From Limosilactobacillus antri DSM 16041 (GTDB taxonomy: Bacteria; Bacillota; Bacilli; Lactobacillales; Lactobacillaceae): 64,000 nt of DNA. The notes below the pieces were generated by a model. That model had not been told where the DNA came from and did no database searches. It saw only the letters and a program-made list of their open reading frames with translations. Location: the NCBI RefSeq assembly GCF_000160835.1, contig NZ_GG700733.1, forward strand, positions 452,920-516,919. Reading direction: 5' to 3'. The position numbers and the translations under genes are program-made. Every line of letters starts with the position of its first letter. Position 1 is the first letter of the stretch. Positions 34,616 through 44,289 of this stretch are shown piece after piece.

Positions 34616-35560
34616 TTAATTTAATTCACCGTCGGCAATCTGGTCGAGCAGCGGGCGGGACGGGATGAAGAAGAGCTGTCCCGATAGGATGTCGGAGAAG
34701 GTCAGCAGGTAGTCGCCGTTCTTCAGCATATTTTGCAGCATCAGCTTCGTGACCTTCCAGTAGCGGGAGTAGCCGATGAAGTAAGTCCCGGTGTTGCCGG
34801 TTGCCGGGTCGGAGTAAGGAACGTTCATCCGGACAATCTTCTGCTCAACCCCGTCGATTTTTGCCTGGGAGGCAACATTGTGGGCGTTGTGGAACTTTTC
34901 CTTTTCGTCCAGTTCGAGATCGCTGAACTTCTTCCGGCCGACCGCCTTTTCCTGGGTTTCGGTAGTCAGCTTATTCCAGATGTCCATGTGGTGCCGCCAC
35001 TTCTGGGCAAAGGCGTAGGAACCATTTTCAAAGAAGGGGTCTTCGTCGCCGACGATTGCGTATTCGGCAGCATCTTCAACCTGCGGGGCCTCGGTCCCGT
35101 CGATGAAGCCGATAATCGCCCGGCCCTCAAAGTAGCGGAAGCCCTTCGTTTCGTCGACTACCGTTGTGAAGTCCCGGAGGAAGAGCATACACTGACTGAT
35201 TAGCTCGTAGACAACGGCCTCATCGTTGGCCCGGATGTGGAGGAAGAGGTCCCCCTTAGTAGCGGGCATTGAGTATTTCTCACTGGCCAGGGTTTCGTAG
35301 GGTTCCAGCTCCTTTGGCTTCGGTGCGTCCGGGAAGAGGTAGTCCCAGGCAGCGCTGCTAAAGCCCAGGGACGCCTTGAGATTTCCCTTGTTATCACGGA
35401 TCCGCAGCGACCGGATAATGGCCTGGTAGCGGTCCACGAATTCTTGGATGGCTTCCTGTTCTTTGGCCTGGTCTTGGCGGTTGAGCTCCAATACAGTAAA
35501 CTGGACGTGTTCACCAGCATCTTTCCAGACATCTTGTGCTTTTGCTGGGTTCATCGGCAT
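34616..35560 (-). CDS. DyP-type haem peroxidase
   Basis: A 314-residue peroxidase. The family motif GXXDG appears as GFIDGTEAP (about residue 151), a conserved His candidate for the haem iron is in RHHMDIW or FHNAHN, and the Arg of YRARx-type segment is in RMNVPYSD. No Tat or Sec signal, so it is cytoplasmic. DyP enzymes oxidise dyes or release iron from haem analogues with H2O2. It diverges from an ABM-domain protein, and the two may share control. Confidence 0.88.
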   Translation of the reverse strand: MPMNPAKAQDVWKDAGEHVQFTVLELNRQDQAKEQEAIQEFVDRYQAIIRSLRIRDNKGNLKASLGFSSAAWDYLFPDAPKPKELEPYETLASEKYSMPATKGDLFLHIRANDEAVVYELISQCMLFLRDFTTVVDETKGFRYFEGRAIIGFIDGTEAPQVEDAAEYAIVGDEDPFFENGSYAFAQKWRHHMDIWNKLTTETQEKAVGRKKFSDLELDEKEKFHNAHNVASQAKIDGVEQKIVRMNVPYSDPATGNTGTYFIGYSRYWKVTKLMLQNMLKNGDYLLTFSDILSGQLFFIPSRPLLDQIADGELN

Positions 35561-35724
35561 GGTAAAAGACTCCCTTCAAATTAATTCCGATTACGTTTTC
35601 ATTATAGCATTCTAACGGTAATTGCCGAAACGTTTTCAAACTGCCGAATAGATTTGGGTTTACTTTTTTTAGGCTTTTGGCATATCATATAACCATCAAG
35701 AACTATAATAAGAGGATTCAAACC

Positions 35725-36384
35725 ATGACGAATATGAACAAGGACGTCGTTTATAAGATGCACCTGATTGAAACGGCTCCCGAAGCACATGATGAATACT
35801 TAAACGCCCGGCGCGGCCAAATGATCACGGCGGTTGCCATTGAGGACGGGACCTTTGGGATGTATGCCTCCCACCGTCCCGAGGACCTCACTAAGAACTA
35901 CACGTTTGAAGTCTATAACAACCAGGCGGCCTATGACGAGCACGTTGCCGCTGACCAGTACCAGCAGTTTAACCAGGAGATGGCCGGGATCATCGTCAAC
36001 GACCAGACGGTGGACCTCGAACCGCAATTTATGGGCCACCAGGACGTGGCGTTAAACATCAGCACTCCAAATGGTTTGTGGATTAACATTGTCCAAGTGA
36101 CGGTCAAGCCGGGGCACCAAGCTGACTACCAGCGGGTGGTGACGGCGCAGTTGGAAAACGCCTTGAAGATTGATCCGGGCATTTTGGCAATTTACGCCGG
36201 GACCAAGCAGGGTCATTCAGACGAGTGGGTAATTTACGAAGTCTTCCAGTCGGAGGAAAATTACCGGAACCACGTTGCCGACCCGGACCACCAGCGTTAC
36301 GTGGCGGCCAGCAAGGACTGGATCGAAGATAAGCAGGTCGACCAGACGATTGGCGACGTGCTGGTTAATACTGGCAATAATTAA
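35725..36384 (+). CDS. ABM-domain protein (putative monooxygenase/haem-related)
   Basis: A 219-residue protein of two ferredoxin-like ABM modules: about 5-95 (VVYKMHLIETAPEAHDEYLNAR) and about 110-205 (INIVQVTVKPGHQADYQRVV, then EVFQSEENYRNHV). Such domains occur in quinol monooxygenases and in IsdG-type haem-degrading enzymes. The ATG at 35725 follows AGAGGATT; the frame upstream has no such site. Divergent from the DyP peroxidase, which hints at a shared oxidative or haem role. Function unproven. Confidence 0.75.
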   Translation: MTNMNKDVVYKMHLIETAPEAHDEYLNARRGQMITAVAIEDGTFGMYASHRPEDLTKNYTFEVYNNQAAYDEHVAADQYQQFNQEMAGIIVNDQTVDLEPQFMGHQDVALNISTPNGLWINIVQVTVKPGHQADYQRVVTAQLENALKIDPGILAIYAGTKQGHSDEWVIYEVFQSEENYRNHVADPDHQRYVAASKDWIEDKQVDQTIGDVLVNTGNN

Positions 36385-36392
36385 AGTCAATG

Positions 36393-36437
36393 AAGCACTC
36401 AACTGACCGCTTTACGGTTAGCTGAGTGCTTTTTTTG
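36393..36437 (+). terminator. terminator after the ABM gene
   Basis: AAGCACTCA pairs with TGAGTGCTT, with inner GACCG/CGGTT, followed by TTTTTT. Confidence 0.85.
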
Positions 36438-36455
36438 GATAGTAAGACAAACCAG

Positions 36456-36633
36456 GAGGCTGGGAGAAAAACTATGTTTTCTCACCAGCCTCTTGCTAGT
36501 TCTTAACTATTACAAAGATAACGTGGAAAACAACCACAAGGCTAGTGTCTAACTACGAACGCTAGCCGGCCCGTACCGTGCCAACTATCGTTCTAGGTTA
36601 GCCATACGCCTTGTCGAGGAGGTTGTTTCCCAC
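36456..36633 (-). repeat. 180-bp structured repeat, copy 2
   Basis: Second copy, on the minus strand 53 bases behind the sucrose phosphorylase stop. The outer stem reads AACAACC/GGTTGTT instead of AATAACC/GGTTATT of the other copies: a paired change that keeps base-pairing. The hairpin GAGGCTGGTGAG.../CTCCCAGCCTC is kept, but no T-run follows it. Confidence 0.85.
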
Positions 36634-36686
36634 TTCCCTGGTCGACGCAGTTATATTTTGAGAGAGATCATCGTTTTGTAGTCAGG

Positions 36687-38144
36687 TTACTTTTGTTCCA
36701 TTACCTGTTCGCCGTTGGCAGTGATGGTAAAGGTCTTGTTAGCAGCGTCGGCTTCCAGCACGGCGACGTTAGCACCGTCCTTGTCCTTCCGCGTAATCTT
36801 GATGGTCGTTTCACTTGGCGTTTCCACGTCGATCGAGCCATCAAGGTCGAAGGCAGCGAACTGGTTCCGCCAGGAGAGCAGGTCGAGGAGGTTCTTAACA
36901 ACTGGCCGTTGGACTTCCTTGGCCACTTCGTCCTTCGTGTAGTAGTGCCGGTTGATGTTCCGGCCTTCCTTGGTCTTTTCAAGGAGTTCCAGGTCGTTGG
37001 AACCAGCCAGCAGACCAACGTAGTAGATCATTGGAATCCCAGGGGCGAATACTTGGAAGGCCCGGGCCAGCAGGTAGGCCTTGTCATCGTCACCGAGGGC
37101 GGAGTAGTAAGTAGAGTTGATCTGGTAGATGTCCAGGTTGTGGTATTCAGCGCTGGAGTACTTCCGCTTGACGTTGGCACCGACCTTGTACAGTTCGTTG
37201 GAGGAGTATTCGATTTCGTCGTCGCTCAGGATGTCCTTGGCGTCAACCACCCCGATGCCGTCGTGGGTGTCCAGCGTCGTGAACTGCTTCATTGGCGACA
37301 TCTTTAGCCAGTTAGCCAGGCGGTTGGTCTTGCCAGAGTAGAGCGTGTACAGGGTGGTCATTGGCAGGGCGAAGTCGTAAGTGAAGTAGCCGTGCTTAGA
37401 AATCTTTTCCGGAATCGTGTAGTGCTCGTGGATTTCCGGCAGGATTTCGGCTTGGTAAGGGGCCAGGATTTCGCGAACTTCGTTTAAGAGGTCCCAAATT
37501 TCTGGTTCGACGAAGAAGTCGTTCGTGTCGACCTTCTTAACCGCGTAGGCAAAGGCGTCCAAACGAATCAAGTCCGCACCGTGCTTCACCATGTCGATCA
37601 GGGTTTGCTTGAAGAACTCTTGGGCCACCTTGCTCTTGACGTTGATGTCGATTTGTTCCTCGCCAAAGGTGTTCCAGAGGTGTTCCTTGCTGCCGTCGGC
37701 GAATTCGATTTCTTGCTCTGGCGCCTTGTCCTTGCGCTTGTAAATCAGGTCAATGTCCGCTTGGGTTGGGCGGCCCTTACCAGCGGCTTCCCAGAACTTT
37801 TCCCAGCGGATGAAGAAGTCGTTGTACTTGGAATCATCGTGCTTCTGTTTGAAGTCTTGGTACATTTCAGACTTCCGGGAGATGTGGTTGATCATGAAGT
37901 CAAACATTAAGTAGTAGTCTTCACCGAGGGCTTCCACGTCGTCCCAGTTACCGAAGGCGGAGTCGACAACGTCGTAACGGTAAGGAGCAAAGCCACGGTC
38001 ACCAGTCGAAGGGAAGAACGGCAACAGGTGGACACCACCGATGGCGTCGCCGATGTATTCTTTCAGGACTTCGTGGGTTTCCTTAATGTTCTTGGCCATG
38101 GAGTCAGAGTAGGTAATCAGCATTGCTTTGTTTTGAATCGGCAT
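36687..38144 (-). CDS. gtfA: sucrose phosphorylase (GH13)
   Basis: A 485-residue enzyme that splits sucrose with phosphate into alpha-glucose 1-phosphate and fructose in the cytoplasm, saving ATP. The barrel motifs are visible: [14 protein letters not shown], the nucleophile Asp in [10 protein letters not shown], the acid Glu in ILPEIHEHY and the third Asp in LDTHDGIG. Length is normal. The ATG at 38144 follows GGAGGTT; the frame before it overlaps the preceding gene. Second gene of an operon with the MFS permease. Confidence 0.94.
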   Translation of the reverse strand: MPIQNKAMLITYSDSMAKNIKETHEVLKEYIGDAIGGVHLLPFFPSTGDRGFAPYRYDVVDSAFGNWDDVEALGEDYYLMFDFMINHISRKSEMYQDFKQKHDDSKYNDFFIRWEKFWEAAGKGRPTQADIDLIYKRKDKAPEQEIEFADGSKEHLWNTFGEEQIDINVKSKVAQEFFKQTLIDMVKHGADLIRLDAFAYAVKKVDTNDFFVEPEIWDLLNEVREILAPYQAEILPEIHEHYTIPEKISKHGYFTYDFALPMTTLYTLYSGKTNRLANWLKMSPMKQFTTLDTHDGIGVVDAKDILSDDEIEYSSNELYKVGANVKRKYSSAEYHNLDIYQINSTYYSALGDDDKAYLLARAFQVFAPGIPMIYYVGLLAGSNDLELLEKTKEGRNINRHYYTKDEVAKEVQRPVVKNLLDLLSWRNQFAAFDLDGSIDVETPSETTIKITRKDKDGANVAVLEADAANKTFTITANGEQVMEQK

Positions 38145-38163
38145 AGTAATAACCTCCAAAAAT

Positions 38164-39387
38164 TTATTGCGCTTGTTTAGCGTTGTGACGGGTAGCAAAG
38201 AAAATAATCAGGGCGATGACGAGCAACGCCACGCCGTAGACCGGGAACGGTGCGGCTAAGCCCATCCCACTGGTTGGTTGACCAAGCAGGTGGTTCGTCC
38301 ATTTTGCAATTGATGGTGAGAAGAAGGAACCAAAGTTGAAACCAATCAGGCAGAGTGAAGTGACGAGCGGTTGCCGGTTGGCGGGTGCTAAGTCGGGCAA
38401 CAGGTTGAAAATCAACGGTGACACTAGCTGGAGCGGGAAACCGATCAAGAGCAGCCCGATAACCATCAGGGCGAAGTTGTGACCGGCAAAGCCAAACAGG
38501 AAGTTGGACAGGGCCATCAGCCCCAGGCCGAGGTAGACGGTCCCGAAGCCGAGGCGCTTTTGAATCGCTCCGTAGCAGATACCACCAAGCGTGGCACCAA
38601 TCAGCATCAGTGATAGGAACATCGAAGAACCGGTGTAGTGGTTCCCATTGATGGCAACGGCAAGGCCGGGGAAGCGGTTTTCCATGCCGACGTAGTCAAC
38701 GACCAGCAGGAAGGCAAACAGAACCAGCAAGTAGACAACCGGGCTGATCTTGGTGATCTCCTTACTGTCGCTTTCGGTCAGTTCTGCGGCCAGGTTATCC
38801 TCTTCGACGTGGTCATCCTGGGCCTTGCTGTCGTCAGGAACCCGAATTGCAAAGAAGAGTAATACGAGGAAGGCGAAGAAGTAAACGGCGAAGGAACCGT
38901 GCCAGCCGGCGAAACTCAGGAAGAGGCCGGCGATGGTCAGCGTGCAGGCCTGCCCAATTTGTTCCGCTGCGGCCCGCCAGCCCAGCATCTGGGCCCGTTC
39001 TGAGCCGTCGTACCAGACGGAAATCATCGAGATGGCCTGCGAGTTGTACAAGCCGTAACCGGCCCCCAGGATCAACCGGGAAATCAAGATCGTCAGGTAG
39101 TTGTCGACAAACATCGGTACGATCCCGGCTAAGCCGACGATGGTGACCCCGGTCATGATGATCTTCTTGTCAGAAATGTGGAACCATTCCTGGATGAGTG
39201 GCGAGAGGACCACGAAAATCATTACGGCAAAGGATGGTGTCGTCACCAGGTATTCGGACTGGGTCTGACTAATGTGCAGGGCGGCCTTTAGTTGCGGCAG
39301 CGACCCCTGAATGGCGTAAGCACTGGTAACCATCAGTGAAACCGATAGAAACGCGAGCTTAGTAATAATGGAATGCTTATTATTCAT
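38164..39387 (-). CDS. MFS transporter, probable sucrose or glucoside permease
   Basis: A 407-residue major facilitator protein with twelve helices and a central acidic loop (about 190-215, [14 protein letters not shown]). The motif [19 protein letters not shown] is in the first half. It is co-transcribed with sucrose phosphorylase, whose start lies 19 bases beyond, so the likely cargo is sucrose or a glucoside with a similar fate. It is not of the OHS branch used in the hydrolase operon. Controlled by the promoter, paired operators and cre upstream. Confidence 0.82.
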   Translation of the reverse strand: MNNKHSIITKLAFLSVSLMVTSAYAIQGSLPQLKAALHISQTQSEYLVTTPSFAVMIFVVLSPLIQEWFHISDKKIIMTGVTIVGLAGIVPMFVDNYLTILISRLILGAGYGLYNSQAISMISVWYDGSERAQMLGWRAAAEQIGQACTLTIAGLFLSFAGWHGSFAVYFFAFLVLLFFAIRVPDDSKAQDDHVEEDNLAAELTESDSKEITKISPVVYLLVLFAFLLVVDYVGMENRFPGLAVAINGNHYTGSSMFLSLMLIGATLGGICYGAIQKRLGFGTVYLGLGLMALSNFLFGFAGHNFALMVIGLLLIGFPLQLVSPLIFNLLPDLAPANRQPLVTSLCLIGFNFGSFFSPSIAKWTNHLLGQPTSGMGLAAPFPVYGVALLVIALIIFFATRHNAKQAQ

Positions 39388-39392
39388 AGTTC

Positions 39393-39407
39393 TGATATCG
39401 CTTTCTT
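39393..39407 (-). promoter_or_regulatory. cre-like site before the sucrose phosphorylase operon
   Basis: The minus strand reads AAGAAAGCGATATCA, matching the CcpA consensus at 14 of 15 positions, six bases before the permease start. Confidence 0.65.
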
Positions 39408-39415
39408 GAGATTTT

Positions 39416-39485
39416 TGCTAAACGCTTATCATTTGCTTGTGACTATAATATACAACCGTGATTTCTAATTGTCAAACGTTTATCA
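39416..39485 (-). promoter_or_regulatory. promoter with two LacI-type operators
   Basis: On the minus strand TTGACA (39475-39470), a 17-base spacer, and TATATT (39452-39447). Dyads TGTCAAACGTTTATCA (39470-39485) and TGCTAAACGCTTATCA (39416-39431) cover the -35 and the region after the start point. The first matches the sucrose operator TGTCAAACGTATGACA at 13 of 16 positions. No LacI gene adjoins. Confidence 0.75.
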
Positions 39486-39622
39486 AAAATAATTTGCAAT
39501 CACTTTCATCTTTGCTCTTAAAGCGTTTGTTGAAAACAAGAATGAAAACTGCTGATAGTAAGATTGGGGCTTGGTTTGGCAAGCTTGTTCATGGCTAAAC
39601 AATTTAACCGGGAGCCAGCGGC

Positions 39623-39658
39623 AAAAAAAGCGCCCCAAATCGACTGATTCGGAACGCT
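39623..39658 (-). terminator. terminator of the aldo-keto reductase gene
   Basis: Minus-strand hairpin with AGCG/CGCT ends and an inner GU-containing stem, followed by seven T. Confidence 0.7.
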
Positions 39659-39675
39659 GGTGCGCACGTATTTGC

Positions 39676-40518
39676 TTAGTATTGGCGGTTATATTCGTAG
39701 ACTAACTCCGGCTCCCGCCCAGTGCGCTGGTAGTTGTTAAGGGCATCAATCCGGGTCATTTCCCCTGCTGAAAGGGTAAAGTCATAGATGTCGGCGTTTT
39801 GGGCAATTCGTGCTTCATGGACCGACTTGGGGATGAAGGAAACCCCGTTTTGCAGGTGCCAACGCAGGATGACCTGGGCTGGCGACTTGTGGTGCTGGTC
39901 AGCAATTTGCTTTAGCACGTCCTGGCTGAGCACGGCGCCCCGGCCGAGCGGGCTCCAGGCCTGGGTAACAATCTGGTGGTCCCGGTTAAACTTGAGCAGG
40001 GGCTTCTGGGTGAGCAGCGGGTGCAGCTCGACTTGGTCGACAACCGGTAGTTCATGGGCTTGGGTGGCCAGGTACTGCAGGTGAATCATTTCAAAGTTGC
40101 TGACCCCGATTGACCTGGTGAGGCCCGCCTTTTTCAGGTCCTCAAAGGCCCGCCAGGTTTCAAAGAAGGCGCGTTCAATCGGCCAGTGGACCAGCAGCAG
40201 GTTTACGTAATCCAGCTGCAGCTTTTGCAAGGAATCCTTGACGGACGCGATGGTCCGGTCATAGCCCTGGTTTTCTTCGGCCACCTTAGTTGTCACGAAG
40301 AGCTCGTCGCGGGGAAGGGACAGCTGCTTGAGCGCTGTCCCGACCGCCGCCTCATTGCCGTAAAGCTGGGCGGTATCAAAGAGACGGTAGCCGTCCGCAT
40401 AGGCGTGCTGGATGGCTGCGGTCATCGTTTCCTGACCATCAACCTTATAGAGGCCGAAACCCTCCTGGGGCATTTGCTGGCCGTCCGCCAGGGTTAAGTA
40501 GTTTTCACGAATGTTCAT
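39676..40518 (-). CDS. aldo/keto reductase
   Basis: A 280-residue NADPH-dependent reductase of the 2,5-diketo-D-gluconate reductase-like group. The catalytic set is present: DTAQLYGNE (Asp, Tyr), TKVAEE (Lys), LLVHWPI (His). The C-terminal cofactor motif is IPKSVHEARI. It is cytoplasmic and reduces aldehydes or ketones. Start at 40518 after GAGGG; an ATG six codons earlier overlaps this site. Followed by its own terminator. Confidence 0.9.
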   Translation of the reverse strand: MNIRENYLTLADGQQMPQEGFGLYKVDGQETMTAAIQHAYADGYRLFDTAQLYGNEAAVGTALKQLSLPRDELFVTTKVAEENQGYDRTIASVKDSLQKLQLDYVNLLLVHWPIERAFFETWRAFEDLKKAGLTRSIGVSNFEMIHLQYLATQAHELPVVDQVELHPLLTQKPLLKFNRDHQIVTQAWSPLGRGAVLSQDVLKQIADQHHKSPAQVILRWHLQNGVSFIPKSVHEARIAQNADIYDFTLSAGEMTRIDALNNYQRTGREPELVYEYNRQY

Positions 40519-40599
40519 CAGATTACCCTCTTTCACTAGCTAGTGTACCACCAGCGGAATACCGAATAAAAGACTATTTTGCAGTTGCCACGCCAACGA

Positions 40600-41388
40600 T
40601 TACTTCAGCAGGCTCTTAGTGACCCGGGCCAACTGCTCGACCGCCTGCTGGCCGACCTGCATATTGGCGTTCTTGTCGGTGTAGATGGCGATGGTATAAT
40701 CCGTACCGTTGCGGTTTTTGACGTAGCCGATACTGTTAACCATCCACTTGGACTTGCCATAGCTCAGCCAGCCGTTTTTAACGGCAAAGTCGCTGCTATC
40801 GGCCGAAATTCCCCAATTCTGATCCGCTTCGACATTGCGCATCAGCTTGGCAATCAGCTCCTGGTCCTGCTTCGTCAGCAGGTTGGACTTGTAAAAAATA
40901 TTGTTAAGCAGTTTGATCTGGTCCCGGGGCGTGGTCGTGGATAGGCCCCAATTGCTCCGGGCCGTGGAGTTGTGCATCCCAAAGCGGTTGAACGTTGACT
41001 GGAGGCCCTGCCTGCCACCCAGATCATCGAGCAGTTCCGTCGTGGCGGCATTGTCACTTTGCTCAATCATTTCCTTCGCGAGTTGATACTGGTGGTCGCT
41101 TAGCCCGTTTGGCTGTTTAACCAACACCCCGGCGAGGATGGCCACCTTAACGGTGCTCGCCATGTGAAAACGGTGGCCGGGAACGTTTGAGCCCGTATAA
41201 ACCTGGCGGGTCTTTGGCGAATAGACCGCGATCCCCACGTTGTCGTTTGAAGTGTAAATGACCTTGTTCCAGGCATTCTGCAGGCGGCCGTTCAGTGAAC
41301 CGTAACGGTGAATTCCCCAGATTGCCAGTAGGATAATAATGATGATTGCCCAAATTGTGCGCTTGCGCCGGTTAGTCCGTGGCTGCAT
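40600..41388 (-). CDS. membrane-anchored class A beta-lactamase-like serine hydrolase
   Basis: A 262-residue protein with a basic N-terminus and one signal-anchor helix (about 11-27), placing the rest outside the membrane. The active-site tetrad elements are STVK (Ser78, Lys81) and SDN (about 110); a KTG-type element is not obvious (the strand carries KNG in VKNGWLSYG). Family members include true beta-lactamases and envelope-modifying hydrolases. In a Lactobacillus without the omega-loop Glu clearly in place, I favour an envelope role. Confidence 0.8.
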   Translation of the reverse strand: MQPRTNRRKRTIWAIIIIILLAIWGIHRYGSLNGRLQNAWNKVIYTSNDNVGIAVYSPKTRQVYTGSNVPGHRFHMASTVKVAILAGVLVKQPNGLSDHQYQLAKEMIEQSDNAATTELLDDLGGRQGLQSTFNRFGMHNSTARSNWGLSTTTPRDQIKLLNNIFYKSNLLTKQDQELIAKLMRNVEADQNWGISADSSDFAVKNGWLSYGKSKWMVNSIGYVKNRNGTDYTIAIYTDKNANMQVGQQAVEQLARVTKSLLK

Positions 41389-41571
41389 TTGTTGATGCTC
41401 CTTTTAATAAAATCCACATAATTACCATGATACATGGAATGGGCGAAAAAGAAAGCGCGCCGGGAGAAACTTAACTAAGATTTTGCGATTTGTTAGAAAA
41501 ACGTCATATTCAAACGATTAATTTTCGGCTATCATGGTTGGGTATGGACAATAAGGAGTAACGTTAGCAAA

Positions 41572-42810
41572 ATGAGAAAATTAATTAGCAAGTGTCTGCT
41601 GGTATTACTTAGCTTAAACCTGAGTCTGCTCAGCCTTGGTGGACTGGCAAAGGCCGATACTGGCAGCTTTTACCAGATGAAGGCCCGTTCTGCGTACGCA
41701 ATTGATGCGGAATCGGGTCAGGTTTTGTACCAAAAAAACGCGCAGAAAACTTATCCGGTGGCGTCGGTTACGAAAATCCTCACCCTGGCCGTGATTGAAC
41801 AGGACATTCGCGCCCACAAGCTGAGCTGGGACCAGAAGATCACCGCTAGTCCGGCCGTGGCCCAGATGGCCAATGACCCCCGCTGTTCGAACGTGCAGCT
41901 GAATGCTGGCGAGAAGTACACCGTTAAGCAGCTGGTGGAGTCAATGATGCTGGTTTCAGCGGATGGCAGTACCGAGGCGCTGGCCCTCGCGGATGCCGGC
42001 AGCACGGCCGCCTTTAACCAAAAAATGCAGGCAGTGGCGCACAAGGCGGGGGTACACGACGCTAAGATTTACAACATGGTCGGCCTGCCGAACAGCTACA
42101 TGGGTGCTCACGCCCTCAAAGGAGTGGACAAGGACGCCGAAAACCTCTTTTCCGCCAAGGACATTGCTTTGATTGCCAAATACCTGGTTGAGGAGTATCC
42201 AGAAACGCTGCAGATTACCTCAACTAAGTTTGCGGATTTTAAGGTCAGTGCGGACCACAAGGAGCACATGACCAACATTAATTCCCTGCTGCCGCAAAAC
42301 GGGGCGGCACCGAAGGACTGGCAGATTGACGGGCTCAAGACGGGGAATACCGATGAGGCTGGCAAGTGTATCGTGACTACTGGGACCTACGCGGGCCGCC
42401 GGGTGATTGTGGTCGCCCTGCACACCGATGGCGACTGGAACGACCAGTCGAAGATGCAAAAGGAATTCTACGAGGCCTTGGCGAACGGCTACCAGCCGGT
42501 GGCCCTCAATAGCATTAAGGCCTTCCCGAAGAAGCTGCAGCAGCGGCACGTTGTTCACGCGAAGAAACAGCACTCGACCGGCCTGGCCCTGACTAAGAAG
42601 ACCGCGATCTGGCTGCCAAAGAACACCTCCTGGGCGCAGACCAGTCCGCAATTGCAGCTGGACAAGGCGCACCAGTCGCTGACGGGCCAGCTCAAGGCTC
42701 CCCTGAAGACGGGCGAGCAGGTGGGCTGGATTAAACTGCAGCCAGCGGGGATGCCAGCGGTCCAGGTGCCAGTTCAGGTGACTAGGACGATTCAAAACAC
42801 GTTATTCTAG
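41572..42810 (+). CDS. dacA: D-alanyl-D-alanine carboxypeptidase (PBP5-like)
   Basis: A 412-residue low-molecular-mass penicillin-binding protein. Signal peptide to about residue 28 (LSLGGLAKA). Catalytic motifs: ASVTKIL (Ser65, Lys68), SADGST in the SxN position (Asp replaces Asn) and DGLKTGNTDEAG. The C-terminal PBP5-type domain spans about 320-405; a clear membrane anchor at the end is missing (it stops at TRTIQNTLF). It trims the terminal D-Ala of peptidoglycan stems. Divergent from the serine hydrolase. Confidence 0.9.
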   Translation: MRKLISKCLLVLLSLNLSLLSLGGLAKADTGSFYQMKARSAYAIDAESGQVLYQKNAQKTYPVASVTKILTLAVIEQDIRAHKLSWDQKITASPAVAQMANDPRCSNVQLNAGEKYTVKQLVESMMLVSADGSTEALALADAGSTAAFNQKMQAVAHKAGVHDAKIYNMVGLPNSYMGAHALKGVDKDAENLFSAKDIALIAKYLVEEYPETLQITSTKFADFKVSADHKEHMTNINSLLPQNGAAPKDWQIDGLKTGNTDEAGKCIVTTGTYAGRRVIVVALHTDGDWNDQSKMQKEFYEALANGYQPVALNSIKAFPKKLQQRHVVHAKKQHSTGLALTKKTAIWLPKNTSWAQTSPQLQLDKAHQSLTGQLKAPLKTGEQVGWIKLQPAGMPAVQVPVQVTRTIQNTLF

Positions 42811-42860
42811 GCGAGCTGGCTAAAGCTGGTGGATCCGCAGCGAGTCTTTAGCAAAGTACA

Positions 42861-42900
42861 AAACACCCCTAAGTTCGGGATTCCCGAGCTTAGGGGTGTT
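42861..42900. terminator. bidirectional terminator
   Basis: AACACCCCTAAG and TCGGG pair with CCCGA and CTTAGGGGTGTT; between convergent dacA and galM. Confidence 0.85.
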
Positions 42901-42940
42901 ATACTATATTACTTCAATCACAGTTCCGCTACTAGTCTGC

Positions 42941-43978
42941 TTAATATTCAACGTGCCACTTAATGGTGCAGGTCTTTTCTTCGCCTGGATGGAGGTTAAC
43001 GTTGCCAAATTCTGGATGGTGCGGCGTATCCGACAGGGTCTGTGCTTCCATCGCCAGCCCGTTGTGGGGGTGCACTTCACCGTGGTTGTAAACCGTTGGG
43101 TCGTCGGAATTCATGGTGTACATGACCAGCCCGTTGCGGTCGGAGTAGAGGCTCATCTTGCGGCCGCTTTCGGGGTCTTCCAGGGTAGCTACCGGCTCGT
43201 CCAGGCTGGGCTCAACTTCCCAGATGTCGTCAAAACCGTTTTCCTTCGTGTTCGCCATTGGCTTGAGGGCGTCTGCCAGCTTGGTTGGCTTGGAGAAGTC
43301 AAACGGGGTGCCCGCGTTAGCAACCTTTTCGCCAGTTGGGATCTTGCCATCGTCAACTGCCAAGTGGTCCTTGGAGTTAACGTAGAGCTTGAGGTCGTCA
43401 ATCGTTGGCGCCGCGGCCTTTGAGAGGTTCCAGTAGGTGTGGTTGGTCGGGTTAAAGAGGGTGTCCGCGTCGCTAGTAGCGCTGAATTGCAGGCTCAGGT
43501 TGTCGTTATTATCAAGGGTGTAGGTAGCAACGACGTGCATCTTGCCCGGGAACGTGTCCATTTCTTCCGTCAGGGTCAAGCTTAGCGTTACTGAAACGGC
43601 ATCGTCGGTCAGCTTGGTCCCGTCGACGTGCCAGATGTGGTTGTAAAAGCCATTCTTGCCACCGTGCAGGGTGTTCTGGCCTTCGTTTTGTTCGACGTGG
43701 TATTCCTGGCCGTCAATCTTGAATTCACCATTGGCGATCCGGCCAGCAACCCGGCCGATTAGCCGGTTAGTGCAGAAGCCATTGCCGGTAAATTCGTCTA
43801 GGTTTTCCGAGGTCAAAACCATGTCGGCCAAACCGCCGTCCTTGGTTGGCACCTTAAACGATTGCAACAGGCCGGCAAAGTCGAGGATGCCGACCTGGAC
43901 ACCATTATCATTAACCAAAATAAACTTGGTAACGGGCTGGCCGTTGAACTTGCCGAAAGGTACTTTTACGATCTCCAT
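42941..43978 (-). CDS. galM: aldose 1-epimerase (mutarotase)
   Basis: A 345-residue enzyme interconverting alpha and beta anomers of glucose or galactose. The family signatures NRLIGRVAGRI, the His of LHGGKNGFYNHIW and NPTNHTYWNLS, and the catalytic Glu near the end (NGLAMEAQTL) are present. Cytoplasmic. GGAGGA precedes the ATG. A partial cre-like GTTAAAGCGCTTACG lies at about 43999-44013. Not in an operon with other galactose genes. Confidence 0.92.
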   Translation of the reverse strand: MEIVKVPFGKFNGQPVTKFILVNDNGVQVGILDFAGLLQSFKVPTKDGGLADMVLTSENLDEFTGNGFCTNRLIGRVAGRIANGEFKIDGQEYHVEQNEGQNTLHGGKNGFYNHIWHVDGTKLTDDAVSVTLSLTLTEEMDTFPGKMHVVATYTLDNNDNLSLQFSATSDADTLFNPTNHTYWNLSKAAAPTIDDLKLYVNSKDHLAVDDGKIPTGEKVANAGTPFDFSKPTKLADALKPMANTKENGFDDIWEVEPSLDEPVATLEDPESGRKMSLYSDRNGLVMYTMNSDDPTVYNHGEVHPHNGLAMEAQTLSDTPHHPEFGNVNLHPGEEKTCTIKWHVEY

Positions 43979-44088
43979 AAGAAATAGTCCTCCTTGAACG
44001 TAAGCGCTTTAACATTTACTTAACATTTTACCACATTTTTCCTAGTGTGATGATCGGTGCGGTAAAATGAAATCGAGGTGATCAGAAA

Positions 44089-44247
44089 ATGAAATCTAAT
44101 TGGTGGCCGCGCTTTAAGGCCAGCTTCCACCGCAACTTTATGGACTTTTTGAAAATTTTTGCGGCGGAGGACGAATTTATCAATAAGCATAAGCGCAAGA
44201 GCAGTATGATTAGCGAGCAGGACCGCTATGGTAAGGATAAAGACTAA
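44089..44247 (+). CDS. 52-residue basic protein
   Basis: Reads MKSNWWPRFKASFHRNFMDFLKIFAAEDEFINK and ends in RYGKDKD. GAGGTGATC lies ten bases before the ATG, and a strong hairpin follows the stop. Its aromatic N-terminal half could form an amphipathic helix; there is no signal peptide. Family not recognised. The clean gene boundaries make it likely to be real. Confidence 0.65.
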   Translation: MKSNWWPRFKASFHRNFMDFLKIFAAEDEFINKHKRKSSMISEQDRYGKDKD

Positions 44248-44279
44248 CCGCCAGCCATTGAAGTCGCAATGGCTGGCGG
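44248..44279. terminator. hairpin between convergent genes
   Basis: CCGCCAGCCATTG pairs exactly with CAATGGCTGGCGG around a six-base loop. Confidence 0.7.
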
Positions 44280-44289
44280 CTAGTTTAAC

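Noticed and set aside
40600..41388. Antibiotic-resistance beta-lactamase
   Set aside because: The omega-loop Glu and KTG motif are not evident and the protein is membrane anchored; an envelope hydrolase fits better.
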